Shown one piece after another: positions 1 to 8,219 of a DNA stretch of 16,270 nt. Origin of the DNA: an uncultured Candidatus Planktophila sp. (GTDB taxonomy: Bacteria > Actinomycetota > Actinomycetes > Nanopelagicales > Nanopelagicaceae). The DNA is taken from the NCBI GenBank assembly GCA_937975715.1, contig CALJUA010000093.1:1-16270 (forward strand), given 5' to 3'. Under the pieces are notes generated by a model. The model made no database searches. It saw only the letters and a list, made by a program, of their open reading frames with translations, and was not told the origin of the DNA. Within the stretch, counting starts at the first letter, position 1, and each line of letters starts with the position of its first letter. The position numbers were made by a program, and so were the translations under genes.

Positions 1-881
1 CTGAAGCGGTAAAGATGATTGGTCGCGAAAATCTTGCCGACCATATCGATATGAACTTTGGTTGCCCTGTTCCAAAGGTAACTCGCAAAGGCGGGGGAGC
101 AGCGCTTCCATATAAGCGCAAACTCTTTAGCGCAATTGTGCAAGGCGCAGTCGAGGCAGCTAAGCCATTCGGAATTCCAGTAACGGTAAAGATGCGTATC
201 GGTATCGATACCGATCACCACACATATTTGGAGGCGGCGAAGGCTGCAGCCGAAGCAGGTGTTGCTTGGGTTGCACTCCACGCACGCACTGCAGAGCAGA
301 TGTATGAAGGCAAGGCTGATTGGTCTGCAATCGCGAATCTCGTTGAACATTTGAAACCGACCGGTGTGCCAGTGCTTGGTAACGGAGATATTTGGACAGG
401 CGCCGATGCGGTAGAGATGATGCAGCAAACTAATTGTGCAGGTGTAGTTGTGGGCCGTGGATGTCTTGGTCGCCCATGGTTGTTCGCAGATTTAGTTGCC
501 GCTCTTCAAGGTAGCCAATCACCAGTCCAGCCAACACTCTTTGAAGTCCGGGAAGTCATGTTCCGTCACGGTGAATTAATTGTCGATTACTTTGAATCTG
601 AAATCCGTGGCTGTCGCGATCTTCGCAAACATATGGCTTGGTACCTCAAGGGCTTCCGAGTTCCAAGCGAGCTTCGCCGCCAATTCGGAATGGTCTCTTC
701 CCTTGAAGAGCTGCGTTCATTACTCAACCAACTTGAGGATCAGCCATACCCAGTTGAAGTAGCTGAAAAACCTCGTGGCCGAACAAGTCATGGACGCGCA
801 CCCACACTTCCTGACGGCTGGTTGAAGGATCCAGATGAGATGATTCATCTCGAAGCTGAAGATATGTTCTCAGGTGGATGA
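1..881 (+). CDS. dusB: tRNA-dihydrouridine synthase, DusB type (5'-truncated)
   Basis: This is a flavin enzyme that reduces uridine to dihydrouridine in the D-loop of tRNAs. The reading frame is open from the window edge (first full codon at 3) to the TGA at 879-881. The ATG at 15 is internal: the N-terminal FMN-binding half and the true start lie upstream. Counting from that Met, the visible part has N14-F-G-C-P18, holding the catalytic Cys (C17), then the GAAL-type turn, the VTVKMRIG strand, a L-HART segment, GNGDIW and VVGRGCLGRPW, which bind FMN phosphate in this family. The C-terminal helical tRNA-binding region follows, with a HMAWYLKGF motif. The tail (PTLPDGWLKDP) looks actinobacterial. 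The stop overlaps the start of the next gene as ATGA, so the two are likely cotranscribed. Function is confident; the DusB subgroup is based on motif style and neighbours. Confidence 0.93.
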   Translation, partial: EAVKMIGRENLADHIDMNFGCPVPKVTRKGGGAALPYKRKLFSAIVQGAVEAAKPFGIPVTVKMRIGIDTDHHTYLEAAKAAAEAGVAWVALHARTAEQMYEGKADWSAIANLVEHLKPTGVPVLGNGDIWTGADAVEMMQQTNCAGVVVGRGCLGRPWLFADLVAALQGSQSPVQPTLFEVREVMFRHGELIVDYFESEIRGCRDLRKHMAWYLKGFRVPSELRRQFGMVSSLEELRSLLNQLEDQPYPVEVAEKPRGRTSHGRAPTLPDGWLKDPDEMIHLEAEDMFSGG

Positions 882-1525
882 TGTTTAAGCTCATTCGCCG
901 CCTGGTCACACTTGTCCTGACTATTGTTATTGCGGTTCCTGGTTACGCACTCTTTGTTACTTGGAATGCCGCACACCACCCGATAATTCGCAGCGCTGAA
1001 GTTGTCGTTGTTCCTGGTGCTGCGCAACTCAATGGAGCACCGGGCGATGTTCTCCTCGCTCGCCTGCAAGAAGCAAAACGACTTTATTTATTAGGACTTA
1101 CGCCGTTGATCATCACTGTCGGATCTGGTGCACCTGGCGATCGCACAACTGAGGCAGCAGCTGGCGCATATTGGTTGCGCCATAATGGCGTAAAGCGCAG
1201 TGCAATCATCTCTATTCCAGCTGGTCGTGATACACGAACTCAGACTATTGCATATGTTGCAGAGATGAAGAGGCGCAATCTCACCAATGTTGTTATTGCG
1301 ACTGACCCATATCACTGCAATCGCACAATCACGATGGCAGAAGACCTCGGTGCAATAGCATCATGTTCACCGGTCCAGGGAGGTCCGAACTCATTAAAGA
1401 ATTCACGTCTTCGCTACTTGGCACGCGAGGCTGGCGCTTATTTGGCGTACGTAACCCTAGGGCGACGAGGTATCAATATCAGTGACCATCTACCTAATAG
1501 CCCAATATCGATGAAGGGCTTATAA
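878..1525 (+). CDS. DUF218 / YdcF-SanA family membrane-anchored protein
   Basis: This 215-residue protein belongs to the DUF218 (YdcF/SanA/ElyC-like) family. A basic N-terminus (MMFKLIRR) precedes one hydrophobic segment at about residues 9-28, a signal anchor that would place the rest outside the membrane. The Rossmann-like DUF218 core follows: VVVPGAAQ (43-50), the helix with RLQEAKRLY (62-70), IITVGSG (78-84), E92 in DRTTEAA, RDTRTQT (117-123) and the closing ATDPYH..R motif with H146 and R149. Members have been linked to cell-envelope integrity and vancomycin sensitivity in enterobacteria, but the biochemical role is unsettled and none is claimed here. The ATG overlaps the dusB stop (ATGA, 878-881). 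An AGG at 872-874 lies only 3 bases upstream, so translational coupling is likely. The stop at 1523-1525 is embedded in the dgt ribosome-binding site. Confidence 0.88.
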   Translation: MMFKLIRRLVTLVLTIVIAVPGYALFVTWNAAHHPIIRSAEVVVVPGAAQLNGAPGDVLLARLQEAKRLYLLGLTPLIITVGSGAPGDRTTEAAAGAYWLRHNGVKRSAIISIPAGRDTRTQTIAYVAEMKRRNLTNVVIATDPYHCNRTITMAEDLGAIASCSPVQGGPNSLKNSRLRYLAREAGAYLAYVTLGRRGINISDHLPNSPISMKGL

Positions 1526-1527
1526 GG
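1524..1527 (+). promoter_or_regulatory. Shine-Dalgarno AAGG for dgt, fused to the preceding stop
   Basis: AAGG overlaps the TAA stop (1523-1525) of the DUF218 gene and sits 7 bases before the GTG at 1535. This decides the GTG start, since no ATG is nearby. The same TAAGG plus 7-base spacing occurs at the dgt/dnaG junction. Confidence 0.6.
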
Positions 1528-1534
1528 TACGACT

Positions 1535-2779
1535 GTGGCTACCTTCGTTTCGGGATACTCGTCGAGCGATCAAGATCGCTTCCTCGATGAACCTGCAAAG
1601 CGAGCGGGCCGTACCGAATTTATGCGCGATCGCGCACGCGTTATCCATAGCGCAGCCCTTCGTCGATTGGCGGCCAAGACCCAGGTCGCCGTCCCTTGGG
1701 AGAATGACTTTCAGCGCACACGTCTTTCACATTCACTCGAATGCGCGCAGATTGGCCGCGAACTCGGCGAATCGCTAGGTGCAGATCCAGATTTACTCGA
1801 GACTGCATGTCTTTCACATGACCTTGGCCACCCACCATTTGGCCACAATGGCGAAGAAGCACTTGCAGAAGTGGCGGTCGATTGCGGCGGCTTCGAAGGT
1901 AATGCGCAGAGCTTTAGATTATTAACTCGCATCGAAGCAAAGACAGTCGATGCCAACGGCAAGAGCATCGGTCTCAATCTCACCCGCGCTTCTCTAGATG
2001 CTGCAACAAAGTACCCATGGAGCAACCAAGTAAATCCACGGAAGTTCGGCGTCTATGCAGATGATGTTGAAATCTTCAATTGGATGCGCATAGGCGCACC
2101 AGAAGGTCGAAAGTGCATCGAAGCTCAGATCATGGATTGGTCCGACGACTGTGCGTACTCAGTTCACGATCTCGAGGATGCAATCTTCGCTGGCCAAGTG
2201 ACAGTCAATGATTTCGAGCGTGATTTTGATGTTCTCTATTCAGTGATGGCAACTGATTACAAATCAGATGCAACAAAAGATGAAGCAGCAGCTGCTCTTG
2301 AGCGCCTTGCTTCACTCTCTTGCTGGCCAAGAGGCTTTGATCGCACACACGCATCTCTTGCCCGTCTGAAAGACACCACTTCACAGTTGATTGGTCGTTT
2401 TGTGGGAGCAGCAGAACGCGAAACTCGTGCAATCCATGGCGCAGGTAATCTCTCTCGCTATAGCGCCAACCTGGTTATTCCTCGCGAAGCAGTCATTGAA
2501 GTCGATCTCCTCAAGGCAGTTGCTGGCCACTATCTAATTAATGCAGCGGCATCACAAGAGCGTTACGAGAAGCAGCAAGTTGTTATTCGTGAACTCGTAG
2601 AGATGTTGTACACAAAGGCGCCACTTGAGCTGGATCCCATCTTTGAAGATGATTGGAAGAACGCTGCCGACGATGCAGCTCGCCTTCGTGTCGTGATTGA
2701 CCAGATTGCGAGTCTGACTGACCCAGGCGCTTACGCTCTCCATGCACGTTTAAGTGGACTTTCCGGAAGTCGCGGTTAA
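1535..2779 (+). CDS. dgt: Deoxyguanosinetriphosphate triphosphohydrolase-like protein (dNTPase)
   Basis: This is a cytoplasmic HD-domain dNTP triphosphohydrolase, cleaving dNTPs to deoxynucleosides and triphosphate and so helping set the dNTP pool. It has 414 residues with a GTG start 7 bases after an AAGG. The N-terminus carries the family's RDRARVIHSAALRRLAAKTQV-type segment (31-51). The metal site is visible as H66 in RLSHSLE, H95-D96 in LSHDLGHPPFGH (also H99 and H104) and the later Asp in DWSDDCAYSVHD (about 204-205, with H211). EGNAQSFRLLTRIE (121-134) is also typical. Placement directly before dnaG is common in Actinobacteria and links nucleotide supply to replication. Substrate specificity (dGTP alone or all dNTPs) cannot be read from the sequence. 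Gene symbol by family convention. Confidence 0.93.
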   Translation: MATFVSGYSSSDQDRFLDEPAKRAGRTEFMRDRARVIHSAALRRLAAKTQVAVPWENDFQRTRLSHSLECAQIGRELGESLGADPDLLETACLSHDLGHPPFGHNGEEALAEVAVDCGGFEGNAQSFRLLTRIEAKTVDANGKSIGLNLTRASLDAATKYPWSNQVNPRKFGVYADDVEIFNWMRIGAPEGRKCIEAQIMDWSDDCAYSVHDLEDAIFAGQVTVNDFERDFDVLYSVMATDYKSDATKDEAAAALERLASLSCWPRGFDRTHASLARLKDTTSQLIGRFVGAAERETRAIHGAGNLSRYSANLVIPREAVIEVDLLKAVAGHYLINAAASQERYEKQQVVIRELVEMLYTKAPLELDPIFEDDWKNAADDAARLRVVIDQIASLTDPGAYALHARLSGLSGSRG

Positions 2780-2781
2780 GG
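2778..2781 (+). promoter_or_regulatory. Shine-Dalgarno AAGG for dnaG, fused to the dgt stop
   Basis: AAGG overlaps the dgt TAA (2777-2779) and ends 7 bases before the dnaG ATG at 2789. This repeats the arrangement in front of dgt and suggests translational coupling along the operon. Confidence 0.6.
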
Positions 2782-2788
2782 TAGCAAC

Positions 2789-4630
2789 ATGAGCGGTCGC
2801 ATTAGAGATGAAGATGTCCAGTACATCCGCGAACGCGCACCCATCGATGAGGTAGTCGGGGATTACGTCCAGCTCAAGAATGCAGGCGGCGGACAGAAGA
2901 AGGGCCTCTGCCCATTCCATGATGAGAAGTCACCGTCATTTCACGTAACGCCTAGCAAGGGCTACTTCCATTGCTTTGGTTGCCAAACCGGTGGCGATGT
3001 CATCGCATTCTTAATGAAGATTGACCATCTCTCATTTACAGAGACAATCGAACGCCTTGCAGATCGTATGGGCTACACACTTCGATATGAAGAATATTCA
3101 GGCGGACAGAAAGCTCCAGTAGGAAATCGCTCTCGCTTAGTGGCGGCACACGTAGAAGCTGCAAAGTTCTTTCAGCACCTTCTCAATACATCACCTGATG
3201 CAGCAATTGGCCGCGAGCTCCTCACAAAGCGAGGGTTCGATCGCGCAGCGTGTGAGGCATTCGGAGTTGGCTACGCGCCTAATGGTTGGGATGTATTAAC
3301 AAAGCATCTTCGCGCACTCAACTTTACGATTGATGAACTTGAGCTCGCAGGACTTTCCAAGATGGGCGAACGAGGCCCCATTGATAAGTTCCGCAATCGC
3401 TTGGTCTGGCCGATCAAAGATATTACTGGTGATGTAGTTGGTTTCGGTGCTCGCAAACTTGCCAGCGATGCAGAAGACCAAGGCCCTAAGTACCTCAACA
3501 CATCTGAGACTCCGATTTATAAGAAGAGCCAAGTCTTGTATGGCCTTGATATGGCGAAGAAAGAGATCGCTAAAAAGCGCCAGGTAGTAGTTGTTGAAGG
3601 CTATACAGATGTCATGGCCTGCCACCTTGCCGGCATCACAACTGCAGTTGCTACCTGCGGAACCGCATTTGGCGCAGACCACATTCGCATTATTCGCCGT
3701 TTGCTCATGGATGATGATGCTTTCCGCGGTGAGGTTATCTTTACATTCGATGGTGATGCCGCAGGCCAAAAAGCTGCCATGCGCGCATTTAATGAAGACC
3801 AAAAGTTTGTGACCCAGACATTCGTTGCAGTCGAACCCGATGGTCTCGATCCATGCGATTTACGTCAGCACAAGGGCGATTTAGCGTTGCGCGATCTCAT
3901 TGCTCGTCGAATTCCATTATTTGAGTTTGCGATCAAGACTGAGCTCAATCAGCACAATCTCAATACCGCTGAGGGACGCGTTAATGCGCTCAATGCAACT
4001 GCGCCGCTCGTCAGTCAGATTCGTGACAAATCTCTTCGCCCCGAGTACACACGCTTACTCGCTGGCTGGCTCGGCGTAGAAGTTGAAATCGTTTCTCGTG
4101 CAGTTGCACAAGGAGTCAGGCGAGTTGCACCAACTCATGATGCAGTCGAAGAGGGAACACCTGAGAACTCATGGCGTCCAGATCCACTCGAACCAACTTT
4201 GATGTTAGAGCGCGAAGTTCTTAAAGCTCGCGTTCAATTGCCAGCGCTTGTTTCAAGTTGGACAACAATTGAAGATGGTTCATTTACTCATCCTGCATAC
4301 AAGGCGCTAGCTGCGACTATTAACTCACTTGGTGCTACGCGAGCATTTACAACAGAAGAAATTGAAGACCCTCAGATGAAGGCGCTCTTCACAGAATTAT
4401 CTGTCGAGCCAATTCGCGCAGAAGGTGAAATCACTGAACGCTATGTCTCCAGCATCGTCGCGCGACTTCGTGAAGTCGGAATCTCTCGTGCGATTGCAGA
4501 TCTCAAGTCTCGCCTCCAACGACTTAACCCAGTTGAAAATGGGGATGAGTACAACGCCGCATTTGCCCAATTGGTGGCCCTGGAAAGTGCCCGCCGAAGC
4601 CTGCATGATTTGGCGGTCGGCAGCCTTTAA
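2789..4630 (+). CDS. dnaG: DNA primase
   Basis: DnaG synthesises RNA primers for lagging-strand replication together with the replicative helicase. It has 613 residues, a normal length. The N-terminal CHC2 zinc finger is complete: C41-P-F-H44 and C62-F-G-C65. The catalytic core follows, with the Toprim fold shown by VVVEGYTDVMA (E270 is the conserved acidic residue) and FTFDGDAAGQKA (D321, D323). YGLDMAKK (251-258) and CGTAFG (290-295) are also standard primase motifs. The region after about 420 would be the helicase-binding domain and is weakly conserved, as usual. The ATG at 2789 has an AAGG 7 bases upstream, overlapping the dgt stop. The gene ends 50 bases before a tRNA gene whose predicted -35 box begins 3 bases after the primase stop. 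Nothing is missing or unusual. Confidence 0.97.
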   Translation: MSGRIRDEDVQYIRERAPIDEVVGDYVQLKNAGGGQKKGLCPFHDEKSPSFHVTPSKGYFHCFGCQTGGDVIAFLMKIDHLSFTETIERLADRMGYTLRYEEYSGGQKAPVGNRSRLVAAHVEAAKFFQHLLNTSPDAAIGRELLTKRGFDRAACEAFGVGYAPNGWDVLTKHLRALNFTIDELELAGLSKMGERGPIDKFRNRLVWPIKDITGDVVGFGARKLASDAEDQGPKYLNTSETPIYKKSQVLYGLDMAKKEIAKKRQVVVVEGYTDVMACHLAGITTAVATCGTAFGADHIRIIRRLLMDDDAFRGEVIFTFDGDAAGQKAAMRAFNEDQKFVTQTFVAVEPDGLDPCDLRQHKGDLALRDLIARRIPLFEFAIKTELNQHNLNTAEGRVNALNATAPLVSQIRDKSLRPEYTRLLAGWLGVEVEIVSRAVAQGVRRVAPTHDAVEEGTPENSWRPDPLEPTLMLEREVLKARVQLPALVSSWTTIEDGSFTHPAYKALAATINSLGATRAFTTEEIEDPQMKALFTELSVEPIRAEGEITERYVSSIVARLREVGISRAIADLKSRLQRLNPVENGDEYNAAFAQLVALESARRSLHDLAVGSL

Positions 4631-4632
4631 TT

Positions 4633-4661
4633 TTGTCGCTCTCCCAGGCGTGCGATAGAGT
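4633..4661 (+). promoter_or_regulatory. Predicted promoter of the tRNA-Asn gene
   Basis: TTGTCG (4633-4638, -35) is separated by 17 bases from TAGAGT (4656-4661, -10). This predicts a start near 4668-4669 and a leader of about 12 bases before the mature tRNA. It is the only place in the window where both hexamers and ideal spacing are seen, as expected for a highly expressed stable RNA. It lies in the 50-base gap after dnaG. Confidence 0.6.
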
Positions 4662-4680
4662 GCGCTCCGCACAACGTCAA

Positions 4681-4752
4681 TCCCTGATAGCTCAACGGCA
4701 GAGCAGTCGACTGTTAATCGACAGGTTCTTGGTTCGAATCCAAGTCAGGGAG
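4681..4752 (+). tRNA. tRNA-Asn (anticodon GTT)
   Basis: The 72-nt cloverleaf folds by eye. Acceptor arms are TCCCTGA (4681-4687) and TCAGGGA (4745-4751) with discriminator G4752. The D stem is GCTC/GAGC around an AACGGCA loop. The anticodon stem is GTCGA/TCGAC around CTGTTAA, with anticodon GTT at 4713-4715. The variable loop is AGGTT, and the T arm is CTTGG/CCAAG around TTCGAAT. All stems pair fully. The 3' CCA is not encoded (CTT follows), so it must be added enzymatically. No T-run terminator is visible downstream. Confidence 0.96.
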
Positions 4753-4821
4753 CTTCACCTCATCCAGGCTTAAAAATCCTCACATCTGCTCAACAGGAAA
4801 ATCTCAGCCTCCTCGGGCAAT

Positions 4822-5949
4822 ATGTCTCCCATGAAGAACTTCAAAACCATCATCGCATTTGTAGCAGGTGCAGCAGTAGCCGGAACTATGGCGACTGCAG
4901 CAACAACACCGACTCCAACCATCACAGCATGCGCCGATAATCGTACGAAGGCTCTCTATCTCGCCACCAATGGCACATGCTCAAGTACTCGCACCGCTGT
5001 TGTCATAGGGGGAGCAAGCGGCAGCACAGCAATCGATGCAAAGACGATCGCATCTCTAGTCACGCCTTCAGTCGTCTCAATCAAAGTAACCACAGCATCA
5101 GGAGGTGGCAACGGCTCAGGTTCCATCTATAAGACATCAGCGACATCGTCATTCATCATCACAAATAATCACGTAGTAGCTGATGCTGCAACTGGTGGAA
5201 CTATTACAGTCGAGCTTGTTAATGGAGATCAATACAAGGCAACAATCGTTGGTCGTGACTCCAATTACGACATCGCAGTTCTTAAGGTCAATATTGGAAA
5301 TCTTCCTGCGATCACTTTAGGTGATTCATCTCAGGTCAGCGTCGGAGATCCAGTTCTTGCCATCGGTTCACCTCTTGGCCTGGCCAATACAGTGACAAGT
5401 GGAATCGTCTCTTCTCTCAATCGTCCGGTTACTACTGGCACAGCGGGAGCAGAGTCCTACGTGAATGCAATCCAGACAGATGCTGCAATTAACCCAGGAA
5501 ACTCCGGTGGCGCACTCGTTGACTCACAGGGCCGCTTGATTGGTGTTAACTCTGCAATCGCAACCCTGACTTCAGGAAGCTCTAGTGGAAATATCGGACT
5601 TGGGTTCTCGATTCCAATCAATGAGGCAAAGCGCATCATTGATGAAATCATCGCAACCGGTAAATCAACTCGACCAGTTCTCGGCGTCTACTTCGACTCT
5701 AGCTACACAGGAATCGGTGCAAAGATTTCACGCCTCAGCACAGGTGAAGGAGCAGAGAAAGCTGGAATCCCAGCAGGTTCAATCATCATTGCAATTAACG
5801 GTGCTAAGACAGTCGATGCAGAAAGTGCAATTGTGAAAATTCGCTCAATGGCGCCTGGCTCTAAAGTCACGGTAACCGTCACTCTGCCAACCGGTGGAGA
5901 TAAGACCTTTACTGTGACTCTGGGATCTGCGCCAAGTTCAACTAATTAA
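4822..5949 (+). CDS. Secreted trypsin-like serine protease with PDZ domain (HtrA/DegP-like)
   Basis: This is a 375-residue exported protease of the S1C (HtrA/Deg) family, likely acting on misfolded or surface proteins outside the membrane. The catalytic triad is complete: H117 in ITNNHVVAD, D150 in DSNYDIAVLKV, S228 in NPGNSGGAL. GSPLGLANTVTSGIVSSL (182-199) is typical of the family. A single PDZ domain spans about residues 285-370. The N-terminus (hydrophobic about 9-27, ending in an AxA-like stretch) is a signal peptide. Starting at the second Met (4831) gives a cleaner one, MKNFK..., and neither ATG has a convincing Shine-Dalgarno, so the start is uncertain by 9 bases. Between signal and protease lies a short two-Cys segment (ITAC...GTC, about 34-53). 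Typical actinobacterial HtrA proteins have a longer cytoplasmic N-terminus, absent here. Its stop overlaps the galK stop on the other strand. Confidence 0.92.
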   Translation: MSPMKNFKTIIAFVAGAAVAGTMATAATTPTPTITACADNRTKALYLATNGTCSSTRTAVVIGGASGSTAIDAKTIASLVTPSVVSIKVTTASGGGNGSGSIYKTSATSSFIITNNHVVADAATGGTITVELVNGDQYKATIVGRDSNYDIAVLKVNIGNLPAITLGDSSQVSVGDPVLAIGSPLGLANTVTSGIVSSLNRPVTTGTAGAESYVNAIQTDAAINPGNSGGALVDSQGRLIGVNSAIATLTSGSSSGNIGLGFSIPINEAKRIIDEIIATGKSTRPVLGVYFDSSYTGIGAKISRLSTGEGAEKAGIPAGSIIIAINGAKTVDAESAIVKIRSMAPGSKVTVTVTLPTGGDKTFTVTLGSAPSSTN

Positions 5950-7082
5950 TGCACTGAACGAGCTGAAGCACCTGCACTTGGCAGAGATGTAAAGAAGCGA
6001 GGAGCTTTAAAGCCCTTTGCTGCATAGGCAGATCGGATTGCATCTTTCGTAAGTTCAATCTGGTCTGCCTTAATCAGCGCAATCGCACTTCCACCAAAGC
6101 CACCACCGACCATACGAGCACCGAGTGCGCCTGCCCTACGAGATGCATCCACTGCCTCATCGAGTTCTACGCAGGAAACGGTGTAATCGTCACGAAGTGA
6201 ATTGTGGGATTCATTGATGAGATGGCCAAGAGTTACAAAATCATTAGTGCGAAGAGCAGTCACTGCATCTTTAACGCGTTGAATCTCAGTAACTGCATGG
6301 CGTGCGCGAAAGTATTCGGTCTCTGTAATTTCAGATTTACGAGCATCAAGCACATCCATTGTTAAGTGGCGCATTGAAGGAATTCCAAATTTTGCAGCAA
6401 CTGATTCGCAGGATGCACGTCGTTCGGCATAGCCGCCATCGACCAGAGCATGATGTGCCTGGGTATCAATAATCAGGAGTTCAAGTCCTGCAGAGGCAAC
6501 ATCGAACGGTACTGACTCTGTTGTTAAATCGCGGCAATCAAGCAGGAGAGCAGAACCTTCGCGGCCCATCAAGGAAACTGATTGATCCATGATTCCGCAG
6601 GGCATTCCCACGTAATCGTTCTCGGCCTTTTGAGTTGCCCGAGCCATATCTTCAAGTGACTTGCCGAGATTAAAGAGAGTATTCAGACCAACTGCTACAG
6701 AGCACTCAAGTGCGGCCGAGGATGAAAGTCCTGCGCCAGATGGAACATGGCCATCGACCAAGATATCGACACCCGAAGTAACGCCCATAGTCCAGATAAC
6801 ACCGAGAACATACTTTTCCCATTCGCCAGCACTTCCAGGATGAACATCTTTGATATCAATGGTGAAGATACGGTTCTTACGTTGCTGTGATGCAATACGT
6901 ACTAAACCATCGTTATTGCGCGCAATCGCAGCAAAGGTGCGATCTGCAATGGCAAAAGGAAGTACAAAACCTTCGCTGTAATCGATGTGTTCGCCGATGA
7001 GATTGACGCGACCTGGTGCTTCAGCAAGAACTTCTGCCTTATGGCCAAAGATTTCTAGAAATGTATTTTCAAGGCTTGCCAT
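5946..7082 (-). CDS. galK: Galactokinase
   Basis: GalK phosphorylates alpha-D-galactose at C1 with ATP, the first committed step of the Leloir pathway. It has 378 residues, normal for the GHMP kinase family. Motif 1 is GRVNLIGEHIDY (24-35). E31, H32 and D34, which contact galactose, are present, but the usual Thr in GEHTDY is Ile33. The ATP loop is VPSGAGLSSSAA (113-124), the catalytic Asp is D166 in GIMDQ, and motif 3 is MVGGGFGG (324-331). The ATG lies 3 bases after the galT stop with no clear Shine-Dalgarno, so translation is probably coupled to galT. The 3' end overlaps the convergent protease gene by four bases. No galactose 4-epimerase or sugar transporter lies in the window, so the rest of the pathway must be encoded elsewhere. 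Confidence 0.96.
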   Translation of the reverse strand: MASLENTFLEIFGHKAEVLAEAPGRVNLIGEHIDYSEGFVLPFAIADRTFAAIARNNDGLVRIASQQRKNRIFTIDIKDVHPGSAGEWEKYVLGVIWTMGVTSGVDILVDGHVPSGAGLSSSAALECSVAVGLNTLFNLGKSLEDMARATQKAENDYVGMPCGIMDQSVSLMGREGSALLLDCRDLTTESVPFDVASAGLELLIIDTQAHHALVDGGYAERRASCESVAAKFGIPSMRHLTMDVLDARKSEITETEYFRARHAVTEIQRVKDAVTALRTNDFVTLGHLINESHNSLRDDYTVSCVELDEAVDASRRAGALGARMVGGGFGGSAIALIKADQIELTKDAIRSAYAAKGFKAPRFFTSLPSAGASARSVH

Positions 7083-7085
7083 GGC

Positions 7086-8198
7086 TTAAAGCTTTACATC
7101 TTTCAACTGCTGAGCAGATTGCTCTGGCTTCATATCCATGATGAAAGCTCCCATTGCAGATTCAGAACCTGCAAGGTACTTCAACTTTCCTGGTGCGCGA
7201 CGGACAGAAGTGATCTGCCAATGAAGGCGCAATAGATCGCGGCCTTGGCGCACAGGAGCCTGATGCCAGGCAGCGATGTATGCCATCTCGATTCCAAAGA
7301 CACCATCAAGACGTTGCATGACTTCGATTGCAATAGGTGGGAAGGAATCACAAGCAGCAGGGGAGAGCTCAGTGAGATCTGCTACCGGCTGCAATGGAAC
7401 AACGTGAATCTCAAATGGGTAACGTGATGCATAAGGGGTGTATGCAACCCAATGTTCATTGCGAGCAATGATGCGTACGCTGTCGCGAAGTTCGCGAGCC
7501 AAGACATCGTCAAAGAGAACGTGACCTGTCTTCTCCTTGTGTGCCTGAGCGACTGCGAGCATCTTTTGAACGCGCGGTGGTAGGTATGAATATGCGTAAA
7601 TCTGGCCATGTGGGTGGGCGAGAGTCACACCGATTTCTTCCCCGCGGTTTTCAAAGGGAGCGATGTGCTCGACATAGGGAAGTGTTGAGAGCTCTGCGGT
7701 GCGATCGCGCCATGCCTCAAGAAGTGTGCGTACGCGCTGAGGAGAGAGAGTCTTAAACGACCCTCCGTGATCACCGGTAAAGCAGATGACTTCACACTTG
7801 CCTGCAGCGACACCTTCATCGGTATCTGCGCCCACTAAATCAGGCAGCGCAAAGTCATCGATAGGCGGGCGAAGAGATGGTGAGCGGTTATCAAAGACAA
7901 CCACTTCATATTCAGATTCTGGAATTTCGGTAAGGAGTTCGCCGGTTGTTGGGCAGAGCGGGCAGAGCTCTTTAGGTGGCAAGAAGATGCGACCTTGGCG
8001 ATGAGCTGCCATTGCAACCCATTCGTTGACCAAGGGATCGAGGCGGAGTTCGCCGATACCAGGCTGTTCTTCTTTTTCGCGCTGATCTGCAGCTGTTCGA
8101 GATTGTCCGGCAGTGTCGTAATAACGAATCGTGCGACCGTCATTCATGGTGCGATCGGTACGTATGACTCCTGCTGAAAGTTCTTTAATCTCGTTCAT
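7086..8198 (-). CDS. galT: Galactose-1-phosphate uridylyltransferase
   Basis: GalT exchanges UMP between UDP-glucose and galactose-1-phosphate. It has 370 residues with two HIT-type halves. Zinc ligands are visible as C79-P-L-C82, H144 in TGDHGG and H195. The nucleophile is H197 in AHPHGQIY (194-201), with Q199 following as expected. FDNRSPSL (102-109) is the nucleotide-binding segment of the family. The first 50 residues (GRTIRYYDT..., RTAADQR) extend beyond the E. coli N-terminus, but this lead-in is usual in actinobacterial GalT, so the start at 8198 is kept. It follows glpK by 21 bases and precedes galK by 3. A TAGGCT hexamer 9 bases before the ATG may be its own promoter; otherwise it is read through from glpK. 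Confidence 0.95.
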   Translation of the reverse strand: MNEIKELSAGVIRTDRTMNDGRTIRYYDTAGQSRTAADQREKEEQPGIGELRLDPLVNEWVAMAAHRQGRIFLPPKELCPLCPTTGELLTEIPESEYEVVVFDNRSPSLRPPIDDFALPDLVGADTDEGVAAGKCEVICFTGDHGGSFKTLSPQRVRTLLEAWRDRTAELSTLPYVEHIAPFENRGEEIGVTLAHPHGQIYAYSYLPPRVQKMLAVAQAHKEKTGHVLFDDVLARELRDSVRIIARNEHWVAYTPYASRYPFEIHVVPLQPVADLTELSPAACDSFPPIAIEVMQRLDGVFGIEMAYIAAWHQAPVRQGRDLLRLHWQITSVRRAPGKLKYLAGSESAMGAFIMDMKPEQSAQQLKDVKL

Positions 8199-8207
8199 AG
8201 TGGCGCA

Positions 8208-8213
8208 AGCCTA
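8208..8213 (-). promoter_or_regulatory. Possible -10 box before galT
   Basis: On the minus strand TAGGCT is followed by 9 bases and the galT ATG, in the 21-base gap after glpK. The same hexamer occurs 7 bases before glpK. No -35 box is seen. It would give a leader of only a few bases, but readthrough from glpK is an equal possibility. Confidence 0.35.
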
Positions 8214-8219
8214 TCCCGA

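Noticed and set aside
3296..3802. 168-codon open frame antisense to dnaG
   Set aside because: It lies wholly inside the conserved primase core, on the other strand. Its Cys-rich translation shows no family pattern, and it has no start signal or -10 box.
4753..4821. TTAAAAA near 4771 as a promoter for the HtrA-like gene
   Set aside because: No -35 at a sensible distance and no TANNNT at leaderless spacing from either ATG. The protease promoter cannot be identified by eye.
5931..5982. Inverted repeat GCCAAGT...ACTTGGC around the protease/galK ends, considered as a bidirectional terminator
   Set aside because: Arms of 7 bp are separated by 38 bases, the inner GTTCA/TGAAC stem is short, and there is no U-run on either side.
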